Origin: Alviniconcha marisindica | Taxonomy: Eukaryota > Mollusca > Gastropoda > Provannidae | DNA length: 64,000 nt | Reading direction: 5' to 3' | Assembly (NCBI GenBank): GCA_018857735.1 | Contig: JABMCL010000713.1 | Span: 864,501-928,500, forward strand | Part shown: positions 12,201 through 23,474 of the stretch, one piece after another | Position numbering within the stretch: the stretch's first letter is position 1 | How the letters are laid out: each line of letters begins with the position of its first letter | Made by a program: the position numbers and the translations under genes | The notes under the pieces: model-generated | What the model saw: only the letters and a program-made list of their open reading frames with translations | Told to the model about the DNA's origin: nothing | Databases searched by the model: none

Positions 12201-14061
12201 TGTGGGGCTTCAAAAAAGGGTTTCGATTTTGTGGACCACGATAAACTGTTACAAGCTATGCAAAAAAGAAAGGGAAAACCCTTTTCCTCTATAAAATCTA
12301 TGTATGATTCTTTGTTGTCTTTGTCAGGGCAAACAGTGAATTTCTCGATTTTTTTTGTTTGTCCCCCCAAGGGGGTGTATTAAATCCTAACAATTTTTCC
12401 CCCCTGTTCATTAATCAGCTTGCCAATTATATTACTGAGACAGGTTGACATGGTATACAACTCTTGTCGGGGCTCGTCGAATTGTTTCATCTCCTTTTTG
12501 GGGAGAAAAGATGTAGGGGTCTGTTGGGAACCACTCCTTATGGTTTACAAAACCAACTGAATTCTCTGAAAGGGATGCTGTAATAGGGCCCGCACATGGG
12601 AAATAAAAAAAGAGATAAAAAAAAAAGTTTGGGGTTTCCAAAACGGGTACCTGTCAAAACATGAAAAATGGTATTATGATGGCGTTTAAATGGAAGTCGT
12701 AAAAAAATATCATTATCTTGGTTTCACATTCACGACAACTTTAAATGTTAAAAAAAAGGTACAGATCAAATTTTGGGTTGGGAAAAGGTAAAAAACCGTC
12801 TTAAAACTATGAGTCTTTTCCCCAAACAGGAAATGACAAAAAAGACTTTCTTTAAAATTTTTTGATTTAAAGATTCAGTCAGTTTTGTTGTATTCATCAG
12901 AAATATGGGGGGGTACACATACTAGGGGCAGCATCGAAAAAGTACATCTCATGGCATGTAAAAGATATTTGGGGTGGCCAAGGGCCCTACCCCCAAACAA
13001 AATGGGGGATATGGAGAGTTTGGTTTGATATCCTCTTTTTATTGCCCTTTATATGTTTCGTTGGGATTAAGTACTGGTTGGGGGCTTTCTGGGATATGGA
13101 ACAGGAGGGGAGATTACCTTTAAACAGGCCTACAGGGTGTTTGGGTTTAAACTTGGGTGAAAACGGGAAAAAATGTTTGGGGGGAACGGAGGTACGAGAA
13201 CTTCCCCGTGTAAAAAAATGGCTTTTACTTTGTTTTGGTTACCAAGGCGTTGGAGAAAGTCAAAACATTTTTTTTATTTTCTTCAAGGGAAAGGATTGTT
13301 AGGCATGTTCACCCAGGAGTGGGGCTGCTGACATCAAGACAAAGAAAGATATGAAATGTTTTCGTTCTTTCAAAGTTTTTGTTTGGAGGGAGGAAAAATA
13401 TTTATCAGTTATAAAATATATATTGTTTCAAGGGGTAGGGACTGACGCAATTCCCACTTTGGGGTACTTCCAATAAATAGCAAAATTTTACAATTTTCAG
13501 TGACTGCCCTACAAACAAAAAACTGTGTATTTTGCCCAAAAACCCGGTTGGGAAAAAGAAGATCACTTCCCTTTTTGGGTTTTTCCTCTGTACACGGATC
13601 TTAAGAAACAGATTTCCCTTTAATAAAAAAGGGATTCGGGCCCTTACATAACAATTAGAAGGAAAAACACTAAAGGGTTGTCGACTTTCTTTCAAAGTTC
13701 ATTTTCCCTGCTATTAAAAAAAGAAAAATTTTATGTAGATGTGTAAAGCACCCGGGATTAAAATTGACTTAAAAAATGACTCCACCTTTTTTGACCGGGC
13801 ACACAGTATTTTTTCGGCATCTACCACCATAAAAGGGCTCATTTTCCCCGGTGCGACTGTTTGGTCCTCTTTTCTTTTGTTTTTTTTTGGGGGGGGTTTT
13901 TTGTTTGTTTGGGTTTTTTGTTTTTTTGTCTTGTTTGTCTGTGTGTTTTTCTGTTTGTATGTCTTATTTGTCTGTCTGTGTGTATAATTTAGTTTTGTAT
14001 TTGCGGTTTGTATATGGGTCTATGGCCAAAATACAATAAACCATCTGAAGTCTGAAGTCTG

Positions 14062-14064
<3 letters not shown>
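9217..14064 (+). mobile_element. Near full-length LINE inserted in the L2 element
   Basis: About 4.85 kb on the plus strand, with many frameshifts. 9217-10130 may be ORF1 (no clear motif). From about 10190 an APE-type endonuclease is readable: AAYLPP, DLNARTASENF (10684-10716), DDSCTFVSNS and IENLIESRSPPVVLAINVSQ (10989-11048). Reverse transcriptase: DWAKAIIVPIHKKGD (about 11912-11956), NYRGV, then KGFDFVDHDKLLQAM (12218-12262) and KYHYLGFTFTTTLNV (12703-12747). A C-terminal part contains FSDCPTNK (about 13496-13520) and a broken Cys/His ribbon. The 3' end is marked by TGTCTGT runs, AATAAACC and three CTGAAGT heptamers, a microsatellite-like tail. LINE clade not determined. It cannot encode a working protein as read. 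Confidence 0.75.

Positions 14065-14115
<51 letters not shown>
14065..14115. repeat. (TC)n tract at the right nested-insertion boundary
   Basis: Uninterrupted TC dinucleotides between the heptamer tail of the inner LINE and the resumed L2 coding sequence. Confidence 0.9.
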
Positions 14116-14118
<3 letters not shown>

Positions 14119-14745
14119 TCTGTCAAAAGCCTCGGCGTTCTCTTCGACAGCACACTGTCCATGGAGAACTTCATCAGTCAAACCGCCAAATCCTGCTACT
14201 ACCAGCTCCGTCGAATTAGTTCTGTCTGAAGTATCTTTCCACCGAGGCTACAGAGAAACTGGTCACCTCACTCATTCTGTCACGCCTTGTCTACTGCAAT
14301 TCTCTCCTTTCTGGCCTGCCTGCTTCCTCTGTCCAAAGCCTTCGTTGCATACAGAACTGTGCTGCTCGCCACATACTGAAAAAACGTAAAACTGACCACA
14401 TAACACCTCTGTTTCAATTTCTCCACTGGCTTCCAATCCCGGGCAACAAAGAATTCAGTACAAAATAAACACTTCTGCTATAAATGTATCACGGGCACTG
14501 CTCCGTCTTATCTCTTTGACTGTCTTCAACTTTACACACCCTCCCGTACTCTCCGCTCCGCTTCTGATACTCTCAGCCTCCAGATTCCTCGCTCCAGACT
14601 CTCCACTGTTGGTTCCCGCGCCTTTTCTGTTTTCGGTCCATCAACATGGAATAACCTTCCCCTTCCTCTCCGACAGAAACCCTCTCCAGACTCATTCAAA
14701 TCTAATCTAAAAACATTTCTTTTCCCAAAATTGTAGACGTACCAT
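14116..14745 (+). mobile_element. L2-type LINE, C-terminal part (right half of the split element)
   Basis: Plus-strand peptides DSVKSLGVLFDSTLSMENF, LVYCNSLLSGLPASSVQSLR, HITPLFQFLHWLPIP and, after frameshifts, a segment ending in SFGPSTWN-type and LPLPLRQKP-type words, then SNLKTFLF and a stop near 14735. This is the conserved C-terminus that follows the reverse transcriptase in L2-type LINEs. In-frame stops after SSV and elsewhere show it is dead. Unlike 8.2-13.9 kb, this stretch is almost free of homopolymer smear. Confidence 0.8.
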
Positions 14746-14855
14746 GTTTTCTGTTCCCTGCGCCTTTACCCATTCCAAATCTCGCGTTTGCTGCCCGTTT
14801 TAAGCTGTGTATATTTAGCTTTGTATAGTCAGAATACTTGTGTGTGCAGGTACCT

Positions 14856-14860
14856 CTGTG

Positions 14861-14944
<84 letters not shown>

Positions 14945-14945
14945 C
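14856..14945. repeat. (GT)n microsatellite
   Basis: About 40 GT dinucleotides just past the L2 3' end; it may have grown from the LINE's simple-repeat tail. Confidence 0.9.
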
Positions 14946-17215
14946 GCGCGCGCTTGAATAGTCTCTAGAGACAATATTTTGCGCTTTAAAAATGCTTTAA
15001 TTATTATTAAATACTTTAATTCATACTTCCACTGAGCAGTCTTTATAAAAAGAGGAACAGGTGGGAAAAAGCAGAAGAAGATGCCATGCCATCAGCACTG
15101 TCTGTAGAGTCGGTGTAACCGTAATACAGTAATAGTAATAAACTCTTTAATACCCCGTGAAAAAATTACAAGCGCAGGGGAATAGAGTCACAATAGAAAT
15201 CTAAGGAGTTCTAAGTCACTGAGTGAGCGACAGACCCGCCGGGAACTGTTCTCGTCAGTCACCCATGGTAAGACTTGAATCAAGAACATCTCCCAGATCC
15301 TTTACCTTAGACCGAAGTACTGCCGATCTCTGTTGGGCGGTTCAGTGAAGCTGGTTTGCACGAGTTTGTAATCTTTCGCAGTACAAATGCCACCACTGTT
15401 CTAGTTGCAAAAATTACCGGGGAAAGGGGATGGAGGGTGGGGAAAAAAGTGTCTTTGCATCGTTTTTCTGCTGACGAGAAGATCGCGAGTTTGTGGAGAG
15501 AAAAAAATGCGTTCTGGGGCATCCCATAGCACGAGCAACAAGTTATTGCTTGTTGCCAGACACATTTGACTACGGGCCTCCAGAAATGTCTTTAAAGTTG
15601 GCAGTGTAAAATTAAAAATGTGAAACCAGTCACACACACGGCACAGGCGGCACACACTGTCGACACTGACTCGGGGGGGGGGGGGGAACAATGTGTGCCG
15701 TATGATGGTTTTTTCGAAAGAGAGAGAGGGGACTCGAACTCAACTCGATTTTTTTTTTTTTACAATGACTGTAGTTTAGGTTCAGTAAAAACCTGTCTTA
15801 AAAAATAGTCCTTGCAAAGCTACTGTGAGTAAATATAAAATTACAGGATCATTTATATACTATACGATATAGGCGTGAATGGGGGGGCCGTGGACGTTAT
15901 ACGAAATTTAACAAAAAACGGGGGGAGTTAAGTTGGTGTGTCGCCAAATCAATTTCCGTCGAGTCAGTGTGTGTCGTCACGTGTGTCACTGAGTCACCTC
16001 CGAGCCTATTCGTTTTCCCGGCCCCTTCCTTAAAAGGAAGCATGTCGTAAACCAGTGCTTGGAGTTGTCACTGTGGGGTGTGGTGGGGGTGTGGGGTGTG
16101 GGGTTTTTTTTAAATAGCCGAAAAACTTGAGCTTTCTCTCCGTTCAGGGTTGAGTTAATTTTCCGACTGTTTTTATCAGGCACAGCCTGTCCTTCACTGA
16201 GGGGAAAGCTTCATCGTTAGATGGGCGTGATATTTATGTTTTTCAGTCGGCCGAGTTAGGCCGGGTTCAATACTTTGAGTACAGGACAGAGTGCAGAATC
16301 CACTTTTATGGTTTTCACAGTTACATGTGAACATTTTTAAAAAAGTCTCCCCGGCCAGTCATCAGTGAGTGCTCCCCATTGAGGAACCAACACCTCCGTC
16401 AAGGCGAAGTTCAAAAAAGACTGATACTTAGTATCTAAACCCATCATTTCCATGTCCCTCTTCCGTTCAGTCTTTCACCCCGCGAGTTCCCGCACATGAA
16501 GGTCCAATGGTCCGGTAGTGCGCCTTCGCCCGCATATCATTTGGGGTTTTGTCACAGTCATAGGACTTGGTTTTCTCTGCATTCAGCTCAGTCTCAGCGG
16601 TCCGTTTTTCTGCTGGCGATTAGGCCCAACCTCTTTTTTTCTTTTTTCCCAAACGTAAAAAAATTTTATCAAGTTAAATTCCAAGCCGCATCGGCCGTGT
16701 ACCACATCCGTCAAAAAGGGGGGGACTGGACCGCGATAAGTTTTGATGCGACACCCCATCAGTTGTGAGTACCTCACCTTCTCTTCTTCTTCTTTTTCTC
16801 CCCCCTTTTCTTTTTTTAACCCAGTAATTTAAGGGGTTTTGGGGTTTTTGTTTTTTTTTTTTGTTGTGTGTGTGTGTGTGTGTGCAGTTTGTCTAATTTT
16901 TCACGGGCTAGACAGAGTTTGGACACTAACAATTAACGCCATATCCAGTAAAATCGGCACCAAATTGAAGCAAGACTGAAATAAACGTTTGTGTCTAAAT
17001 GGTTCAGAATTTGTTTTCCGTGTTATAAACAGAAGAAAGAATGGATTATTATTTGTAAACTTGCATAGAGCTGATCTACCAGGATGAAGGTATTCTTGTG
17101 TATGTAAATGCCCCACCCCCACCCAGCCCACCCATTTTGGGGGGTAGTTTATGGGGGTTTTCCTTCTGTTTTTTTTTTTTTTTGTTTCTGGTCACTTGTC
17201 AAGACTGCTATTCCT
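14946..17215. other. No gene; unassigned sequence with simple repeats
   Basis: Only low-complexity landmarks: a G11 run at 15673-15686, T-runs, (GT)n at 16863-16884 and T15 near 17168. A tRNA-like antisense motif around 15262-15315 (ACTTGAATCAAGAACATCTC) may be an old SINE head but is too eroded to assign. Homopolymer smear reappears at 15880-16120 and 16600-17200. Confidence 0.45.
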
Positions 17216-20200
17216 CGCTAAAACGATCATCATCAGGGATGTAAATGAAACTCATTGCAAAACTAGCAGGAGGACAAACTCCTCCAGGCTAAAACTAGCA
17301 TGAAGACTGTAACAAATATTCCACATTAAAAGTGGCATCGGGAGTGTCAACTTCTCACTAAAACTAGCATTCGGAGTATAAGAGAAACTCCCCATTAAAT
17401 TCAGTCAGCATTAGGCCTGTAAGATAAAGTCCTCTCTAAAACCACTGAACACGAAGAGGTAAGTGAAACTCTCAAAATTGACTAGCTCAGGAGTGTCAGA
17501 GAAACCCCAAACTAAAACTGGCGGGAAAAAATGTAGACTCACTAAAACTAGCATCAGGAATGTAACTAAAACTCCTCACTAAACATCACATGAGGTTTTA
17601 ATGAAAAAAATCTCCTAACTAAACTGAAGCGCAAGAGGACGTATGAGAAACTTCTCACTAAAAATGGCATCAGGTTTTGTAAGAGAAACCCTCAAAAAAC
17701 ACAACAAAAAACTCCTCACTAAAACCACTGAGCACGATGTCGGAAACTTCGAAAAACACCTCACTAAATCTAGCATGAGGAGGTAAGAGAAACCCCTGAC
17801 TAAAACTGGCATCGGGTGTAAGAAAACCCCACAAAAACTAACATCAGGATTTAAAAAAATTCCCTCACTAAAACTAACATCAGGAGGTAAGAGAAACCCT
17901 ACAAAAACTGGCATCAGGAGTGTAAGAAAAACCTTCAAAAAACAGCATGAGGAGTGTAAGAGAAACTCCTCACTAAAACCAATATGAGGAGGTAGAGTTC
18001 TCCTCAAAAAAAAACTAAAACTAGATAAAGAGGGAAAAAACCCCTCCAAAATAGCATAAAGAGTGTACACCATCAGTAAAACTGAAGGGAATGAGAAAAA
18101 AACCCTCACTAAAATAGATGAAGAGATCAGTAAATCCTCACTAAAACTGCACGGGAGTATATGAAAACTACAAAAAAGAGGGAAAAAACCCTCACTAAAA
18201 CTAGCAGGGGAGGTAAGAGAAACTCCCCAAAAAAAGTAGCATAGGAGGAAGAAAAAATCCCACGAATAAACTAGCACGGGAGGTAAAAACCCTCACGAAT
18301 AAATATAGCATGAGGTGTGTAAGAGAAACCCTCAGAATAAACTGCATGGGGTGTGTGGAAAACCCTCATTAAAATGATCAGGGGAAAGAGAAACTCCTCA
18401 CAAATAAACAAAGATGAGGTTTTAAGAGAAACTTCAAAACAAACCCAGCAAGAGAAATGTATGAAAACTCCTTACAAAAAATGACACGGGGGTAAAAGGG
18501 GAACCCTCTCAAAAAAACTAGAAACTCCTCACTGTAAAACCAGCTCGAGGAGTGTAAAGGGGAAACCCTCACTAAAAGTAGCACCGGGAAATGTAAAAAC
18601 CCTCACTAAAAGTGCATCAGGAGTGAAAAGAAACTCCTCACAAAAATTTGCATCGGGGGTGTAAGGGAAACCCCTCACTAAAACTACCGGGAGTGAAAAA
18701 GACCCTCACTAAAATAGCATAGGAGTGAAGGGGAAAACTCCTCAAAAAATAGTACCGGGATGTAAAAGCTCCTCAAAAAAACAGCTCGGGGGAAAGGAAA
18801 AACTCCTCTAAAAAGTTCAGGATTAAAAAGAAACCCTCACAAAAACCCAGTGGGGAATTAAAGAAACCCCCCTAAAAACAGCTCGGGATGAAAGAAACTC
18901 CTCAAAAAACCAGCCGGGGGTGAAAGGCCCCATTAAAACCAGCTCGAGGAGTGTAAAAGCCCCCAAAAAACCGCGAGGAGTGAAAGAGAAACTCCTCAAT
19001 AAAACCACTCGAGGGTGTAAGAGAAATTCAATAAAACCAGCTCGAGGAGGTAAGAGAAACCCCAAAAACCAGCTCCCAAGGGGGAAAGAAAACTCCTCAC
19101 TAAAAGCATGAGTGTGAAAGAAAGACAGATGTACGGACGAGGTCATGTCAGGACTGAGCTGTCTGGTGAGTCTGTACCGAGACGAAGCCAGACGAGGCGT
19201 GTCGGTGGCTGCCGCGCCCTGAGCATGCACTGCACTCGCTAAGAGCCGATAGCAGCAAAAACCGATCTACCCATGACAACCGACACTTGCCTGTCTGTGT
19301 GAAGCTCTGGATTAAAAAACCATTAAACCAGCTTTTGGGTTGGAAACATTCCAATATCCAAGGGTGCAAGGTTGAGAAACCACCTAAAATTTTTAAACTT
19401 CCCCCGAGGGGTGAAGAAAACACCCACCAAAACTTAAAAAAAGTGCAAAAGAAACACCCCCTAAACAGCAGGGTGTAAAGGGAAAAACCCCACAAAACTA
19501 GCATGAGGTGTGTGAAAACACCCACTAAAAATAGTGGGTGTGTAAGAGAAAATTTTCTAGAAATTCATAGGTGTGCAAAGAAACACTTTTAAAAAAAGCA
19601 TGATGTGTGCAGAAAACCTCACTAGAAGTATCATCAGAAGCAAGAGAAACACCTCATAAAACTCTGAGGTGTGAAAGAAACACCCAAAAACTGATGATTT
19701 TTTAAGAGAAACACCTTACTAAAAAGCATGAGGGGTGTAAGAGAAAAAATCACAAAAACGGCAGAGGGGGTAAGGAAACAACTCACTAAAAAAGCATGTG
19801 GGGAAGAGAAACACCCCTCAATTAAAAAAACTGGAAGGAAAGAAACACCTACTAAAACTAAACATGAGGTTAAAGAAAAACCCACTAAAAAAAGATGTAA
19901 AGAAAAACCTCACTAAAAAAAGGGTGTTAAAGAAACCCTCACCAAAAAGAAGGGGTGTAAAGAAAAAAACCCCCTAAAAAAAGGGGGTGTTAAGAAACAC
20001 CCCCAAAAATAAGAGGGTTTTAAAGAAAAACCCTAAAAATAAGAGGTGGTTTAAAAAACACCTCACTAAAAAGGCTGATAAAAAACACCTCACTAAAAAG
20101 GCCGTAAAGAAACCCCCTTTTTACTAGGGGAAGGGAAAATTTTAAAAAAGGGGAAAACCTCACCAAAAGAAAGGGTTAAAAGAAAACCTTTACAAAAAGG

Positions 20201-20410
20201 CTGGATAAGAAATTTTTCACTAAAAAGAAAGGGGGTGTTTAAAAAGAAACTCCTCACTAAAACCAGGCGAGGAGAGTAACAAAAGCTCCTCCAAATACGT
20301 CTGATGAGTGGGTTTTTTACAAAAAAACAAGAGGGGTGTAAGAGAAACCCCCCCTAAAACTGGCATCGGGGGTGTAGGGAAACTCCTCAGTAAAACCAGC
20401 TCGCGGATGA
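17216..20410. repeat. 37-bp satellite, about 3.2 kb, unit with internal inverted repeat
   Basis: The recurrent unit reads GAGGAGTGTAAGAGAAA then CTCCTCACTAAAACTAGCAT (37 bp). CTCCTCA and TGAGGAG form a 7-8-bp stem in each unit. Left copies are moderately clear; those from about 18.0 kb on are increasingly smeared. A non-repeat island of about 190 bp lies at 19125-19315. A 220-residue open frame on the minus strand (17615-18277) is only satellite read-through. Confidence 0.8.
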
Positions 20411-20690
20411 ATAAAACAGTGTTTGCTCTACGAAAGTCTTTCGGATGGACTAATAAAGCCGCGAGGGCCCCCTTGTGAAAGCTCGTAAAAAGATCACAAC
20501 GTACTTTAAAGCTCCTGTGGTTCATGTCAGAGTTCGTTTGGGTAAAGGAAAAACCCAAATAACCCAGCATGAACTAAAAGTGTCAAACTTCAGAGTATTA
20601 AACCGCTGGGCACTAACTGACAAAAAAAGAAAGGGGGCGGGGGAAACCGGGGGCAACTGATTATTATTAAGATGGGGGGATGGGGCCGTT
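20411..20690. other. Satellite edge, no feature
   Basis: Non-repeat DNA with several short minus/plus ORFs; nothing recognised. Confidence 0.4.
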
Positions 20691-20930
20691 TTAATGTTTT
20701 ATTAATTGTGATGGGAAAAGTTGGAAGACAGTGTCCACGGACCACAACTTTCGAAGACTAGTAGGCGGGAGAGCCGGAACTGAATCGAACCACCGTGGCC
20801 CTTCCGCTTTGTACCAGCAAAGTATAATCTTTGGTACCAGTAAAATGGTGCTTAATGTCCACAGAAACCATAAGGCTTATTAGGGACGGGGAGGGGGGGG
20901 GGGGAGGGGGATTAGAATAGGGTACACGCC
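20690..20930 (-). repeat. Type A SINE fragment plus shared tail, antisense
   Basis: Minus-strand body words (GACAGTGTCCACGGACCACA, GAGAGCCGG...GAATCGAACC) at 20690-20815, then a separate tail piece ATGGTGCTTAATGTCCACAG and CCATAAGGCTTATTAGGGAC at 20845-20890, followed by a G-rich run. Confidence 0.6.
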
Positions 20931-20969
20931 CTCACCACCCAAAAACTTTGCTTTAAAATGGGGAACGAT

Positions 20970-21140
20970 GAAGCCATTTAATGTTTTATTAAGTGAGGAA
21001 CAAAGTCACAAGACAGTGTCCATAGACCACAAGTTTTGAAGAGAAAAGGGGAGCCGAAGCAGATTGAACCGAGGGCCCTCTCGGCTTTAACCAACACCTT
21101 ACCGCTAGGCCAAACCAGCTCACCTTGGTACCAGTTCCTG
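20970..21140 (-). repeat. Type A (tRNA-headed) SINE, antisense
   Basis: Minus strand: tRNA-like head at about 21050-21125 (seen on plus as GATTGAACC, CTTACCGCTAGGCCAAACC), preceded by the body GAACAAAGTCACAAGACAGT. It matches the copies at 30198 and 46584. Confidence 0.7.
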
Positions 21141-23080
21141 AGCGAGGCCTTAGGCCTACCACTGACTAGGCCAAACGGGTTCACAGGTGTTGAGTGCCAT
21201 CTGCATAACTGAAACTGAGACTCAAATAAGGGGAGCTTTCATTTCATTCTGACGAAAATCAATACTTATAAGCTTGGTTCTGTGCTGCTCAGTGGACCTC
21301 CGTGGCGTGTCTTAAAAGGGACTGGCCCACGCAGATTTGGCTAAAAAACAATTTTTTATTGTTTTATGTGCGGTTATTATGTAGCATTTATTTCTGCTTT
21401 TGTCCTGTTGAAATGCGGCAATTTAAGAATAACTGTAGATGAATGATAGTAACTCCAAATTATCTCTGCTTTGATTGCATAATCTTGAAAAAAGGAAAAG
21501 AACTATGAAGATATAAACGCCATTGTTTCATTCTCAGTTCTTCGTTGCTTTCGTTCAACGGGCTATTTGCTCCTTATAATAGCACATGATTTTTATTTAT
21601 TTATTATCTGTTAGCACAAAAGAAGGCGGCACACAAAACAAAACACGTGTCCCGTCCCGTGTTCTCTCAAGTTGTTGTCAGTGTACATATTCCTAGTCAC
21701 TCTTTTCAGTTTTGACATTCTTACCATCAGTCACTACTTCTAGAGCCATTACTCTTCCTTCTCCTTTCTATAATCTTGCGTCAAATTATTGATATCGTAT
21801 GACGTCAAAATGATTTTGCCATCATTTCATTGAGCCAAACATATAGGGTGGCATGGGGAAAATTCGTCCACTCGGTCGGTTGGGGCGGGAACTCGGCCAC
21901 CCAAACTCACATCAGTACTACGCATCAACCCCTACAATTGAACTTTTCCCAACTGTAACATCAGTTTCATAATGGATCAGTCCACAAACAAAACAACAAA
22001 CGAGTGATTGTTACAAGTAGCGTGTGGGAAAACCTGTTCTACTTTGGGAGCCTTGCAAAAAACAACAACAACAACAACAAAAAACACAGTGTGGCCGGGT
22101 TGTACGACTGAAAAGCAAGGACCGAATACTGTTGGCAGATCTTGTTTGTTTTGAAGTTCAGTGTTTGCCACGATCTGCCCACTTAAAAAACTTCCTAATT
22201 TTGGCATTTTGATGACGTCGTTTTAAATCTGCGTATCCATTCTTAACAAAAAATTTTTTACATCAGCTTCTTTTTGTCTGTCTTCTTCTTTGCTTCTTTC
22301 TTTTACTATTATTATCTGTCTACTGATTTTTCTTGGCCGCATTTGACGAAGACAATTTTCTGTCGAAAGCACTTGTGTCAGTTTCCTTGTGTTACGTCGT
22401 ATAGGTGAACACATTTCCCTAGCCGTTCTGTTCTATCAGTTTTGTCAACCTCACCAGTAGTTCTTCACTCATTTCTCAGAAAAAGAATGTTTTTTCATGA
22501 AATCACACGGGTAGTTGTGTTGTATACTAGTCGAGTCAGTCTGCGATGATTTGTCGAAAGTGTCTACAAACTACGATGAGCATGTGCAGTCAGTGGTTGA
22601 GCCAGTCAGGTGAGACAGAATCGGGTCTCGAAGCGTGCATGGGAATCAAACGTACCTGTTTGGATGAATTTCACCCAGGCCACCCTAAAATGTTCGAAAG
22701 AACGCTAGACATCATTTCATCATGTTCGTCTTGGCAATTTCAGTCAAACACTATCAATTTATTACCCAATTTTTGGTGCTGTTCCCTATGAAAATGTTAG
22801 GAAAATAAAACTATTTCACACAGACAGTCCAGATTTAAAAAAATAAACACTGACAATTTTTTTATTATAAAATCGTTATAAAATCAACGGCACGTTCAAT
22901 CACGAAACTTTTAACCCTGATCATGTTCGTTTAACCTCCTCTAAGCACACGAGAAGTTTAGCCGCCGAAGGAGAGTTCGTTTAGTGGACCTAGTTATGCG
23001 TCGTTGCTTCCGGAAATAGCAGTTTCCCGTTTCCGAAAGCCGCTCCTCGGCAATCACCGAACGGCCACGAACGGTAACAT
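21141..23080. other. No gene; upstream region of cryptochrome
   Basis: Mostly unique AT-rich DNA with a (CAA)n run near 22063-22082. It holds the CACGTG at 21644 and TGACGTCA at 21800. No exon recognised on either strand. Confidence 0.5.
21800..21807. promoter_or_regulatory. CRE-like palindrome TGACGTCA
   Basis: Perfect cAMP-response-element octamer about 1.47 kb upstream of the cryptochrome ATG. A second CACGTG is at 21644-21649. Single short matches in 2 kb can arise by chance. Confidence 0.25.
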
Positions 23081-23089
23081 GCTGCAGTA

Positions 23090-23095
23090 CACGTG
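23090..23095. promoter_or_regulatory. Canonical E-box CACGTG upstream of cryptochrome
   Basis: Palindromic CACGTG about 180 bp before the cryptochrome ATG. CLOCK:BMAL1 (CLOCK:CYCLE) binds this hexamer in animal clock-gene promoters, including cry genes. Its position suggests negative feedback on CRY itself; binding here is inference. Confidence 0.55.
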
Positions 23096-23139
23096 AGGAT
23101 GAAAAAACACATGGCCTCCCGTTAGCCAACCGGCGAGCT

Positions 23140-23146
23140 TATAATA
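23140..23146 (+). promoter_or_regulatory. Weak TATA-like element
   Basis: TATAATA in a short AT run about 130 bp before the start codon, between the two E-boxes. Spacing would allow a short 5' UTR. No transcript evidence is available. Confidence 0.2.
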
Positions 23147-23168
23147 ATAGATGTTGGCGGCCGCAAGT

Positions 23169-23174
23169 CACGTT
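23169..23174 (+). promoter_or_regulatory. E'-box CACGTT upstream of cryptochrome
   Basis: CACGTT, the non-canonical E'-box used at vertebrate Per2, lies 79 bp downstream of the CACGTG and about 100 bp before the ATG. It may be in the 5' UTR. Confidence 0.4.
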
Positions 23175-23271
23175 GAAACAGGCGTGCTTGTATGTGATGG
23201 GTGTTTTGCCTCGAACTTGAACAGTGTTTTTAGTTTCATCGCAAGGCTGACCGCTATGTTTATAGCACACC

Positions 23272-23474
23272 ATGAAAGACACAGTACCTGAAGGAAGTGC
23301 GGACGGGGCTAGAATGGGCAGAAAGAACTCAATTCACTGGTTTCGTAAAGGCCTTCGTTTACATGACAATCCGGCACTGCTGGAGGCGCTGAAAGGTTCA
23401 TCGAGTTACCGTTGTGTTTACATTTTAGACCCGTGGTTTGCGGGCTCTTCGCAAGTTAGCATCAACAAATGGAG
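23272..23474 (+). CDS. CRY: Cryptochrome exon 1 (residues 1-68)
   Basis: Begins at the first in-frame ATG and carries the photolyase N-terminal signature from residue 15 ([19 protein letters not shown]) to SINKWR, where codon 68 is split by the donor gtattc. The 14 residues before MGRK ([14 protein letters not shown]) are not a conserved part of the family, so translation might start at 23314 instead. Intron 1 (23475-24994) holds a small foldback, a poly-C/CA tract near 24231-24262 and a tRNA-like SINE remnant around 24540-24605. Confidence 0.92.

Noticed and set aside
15262..15315. Antisense tRNA-like motif
   Set aside because: A B-box-like ACTTGAATC is visible, but no A-box at the right spacing and no second copy in the window; too weak to list as a SINE.
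17615..18277. 220-codon minus-strand ORF
   Set aside because: Read-through of the 37-bp satellite in sequence with many probable base errors; no domain.
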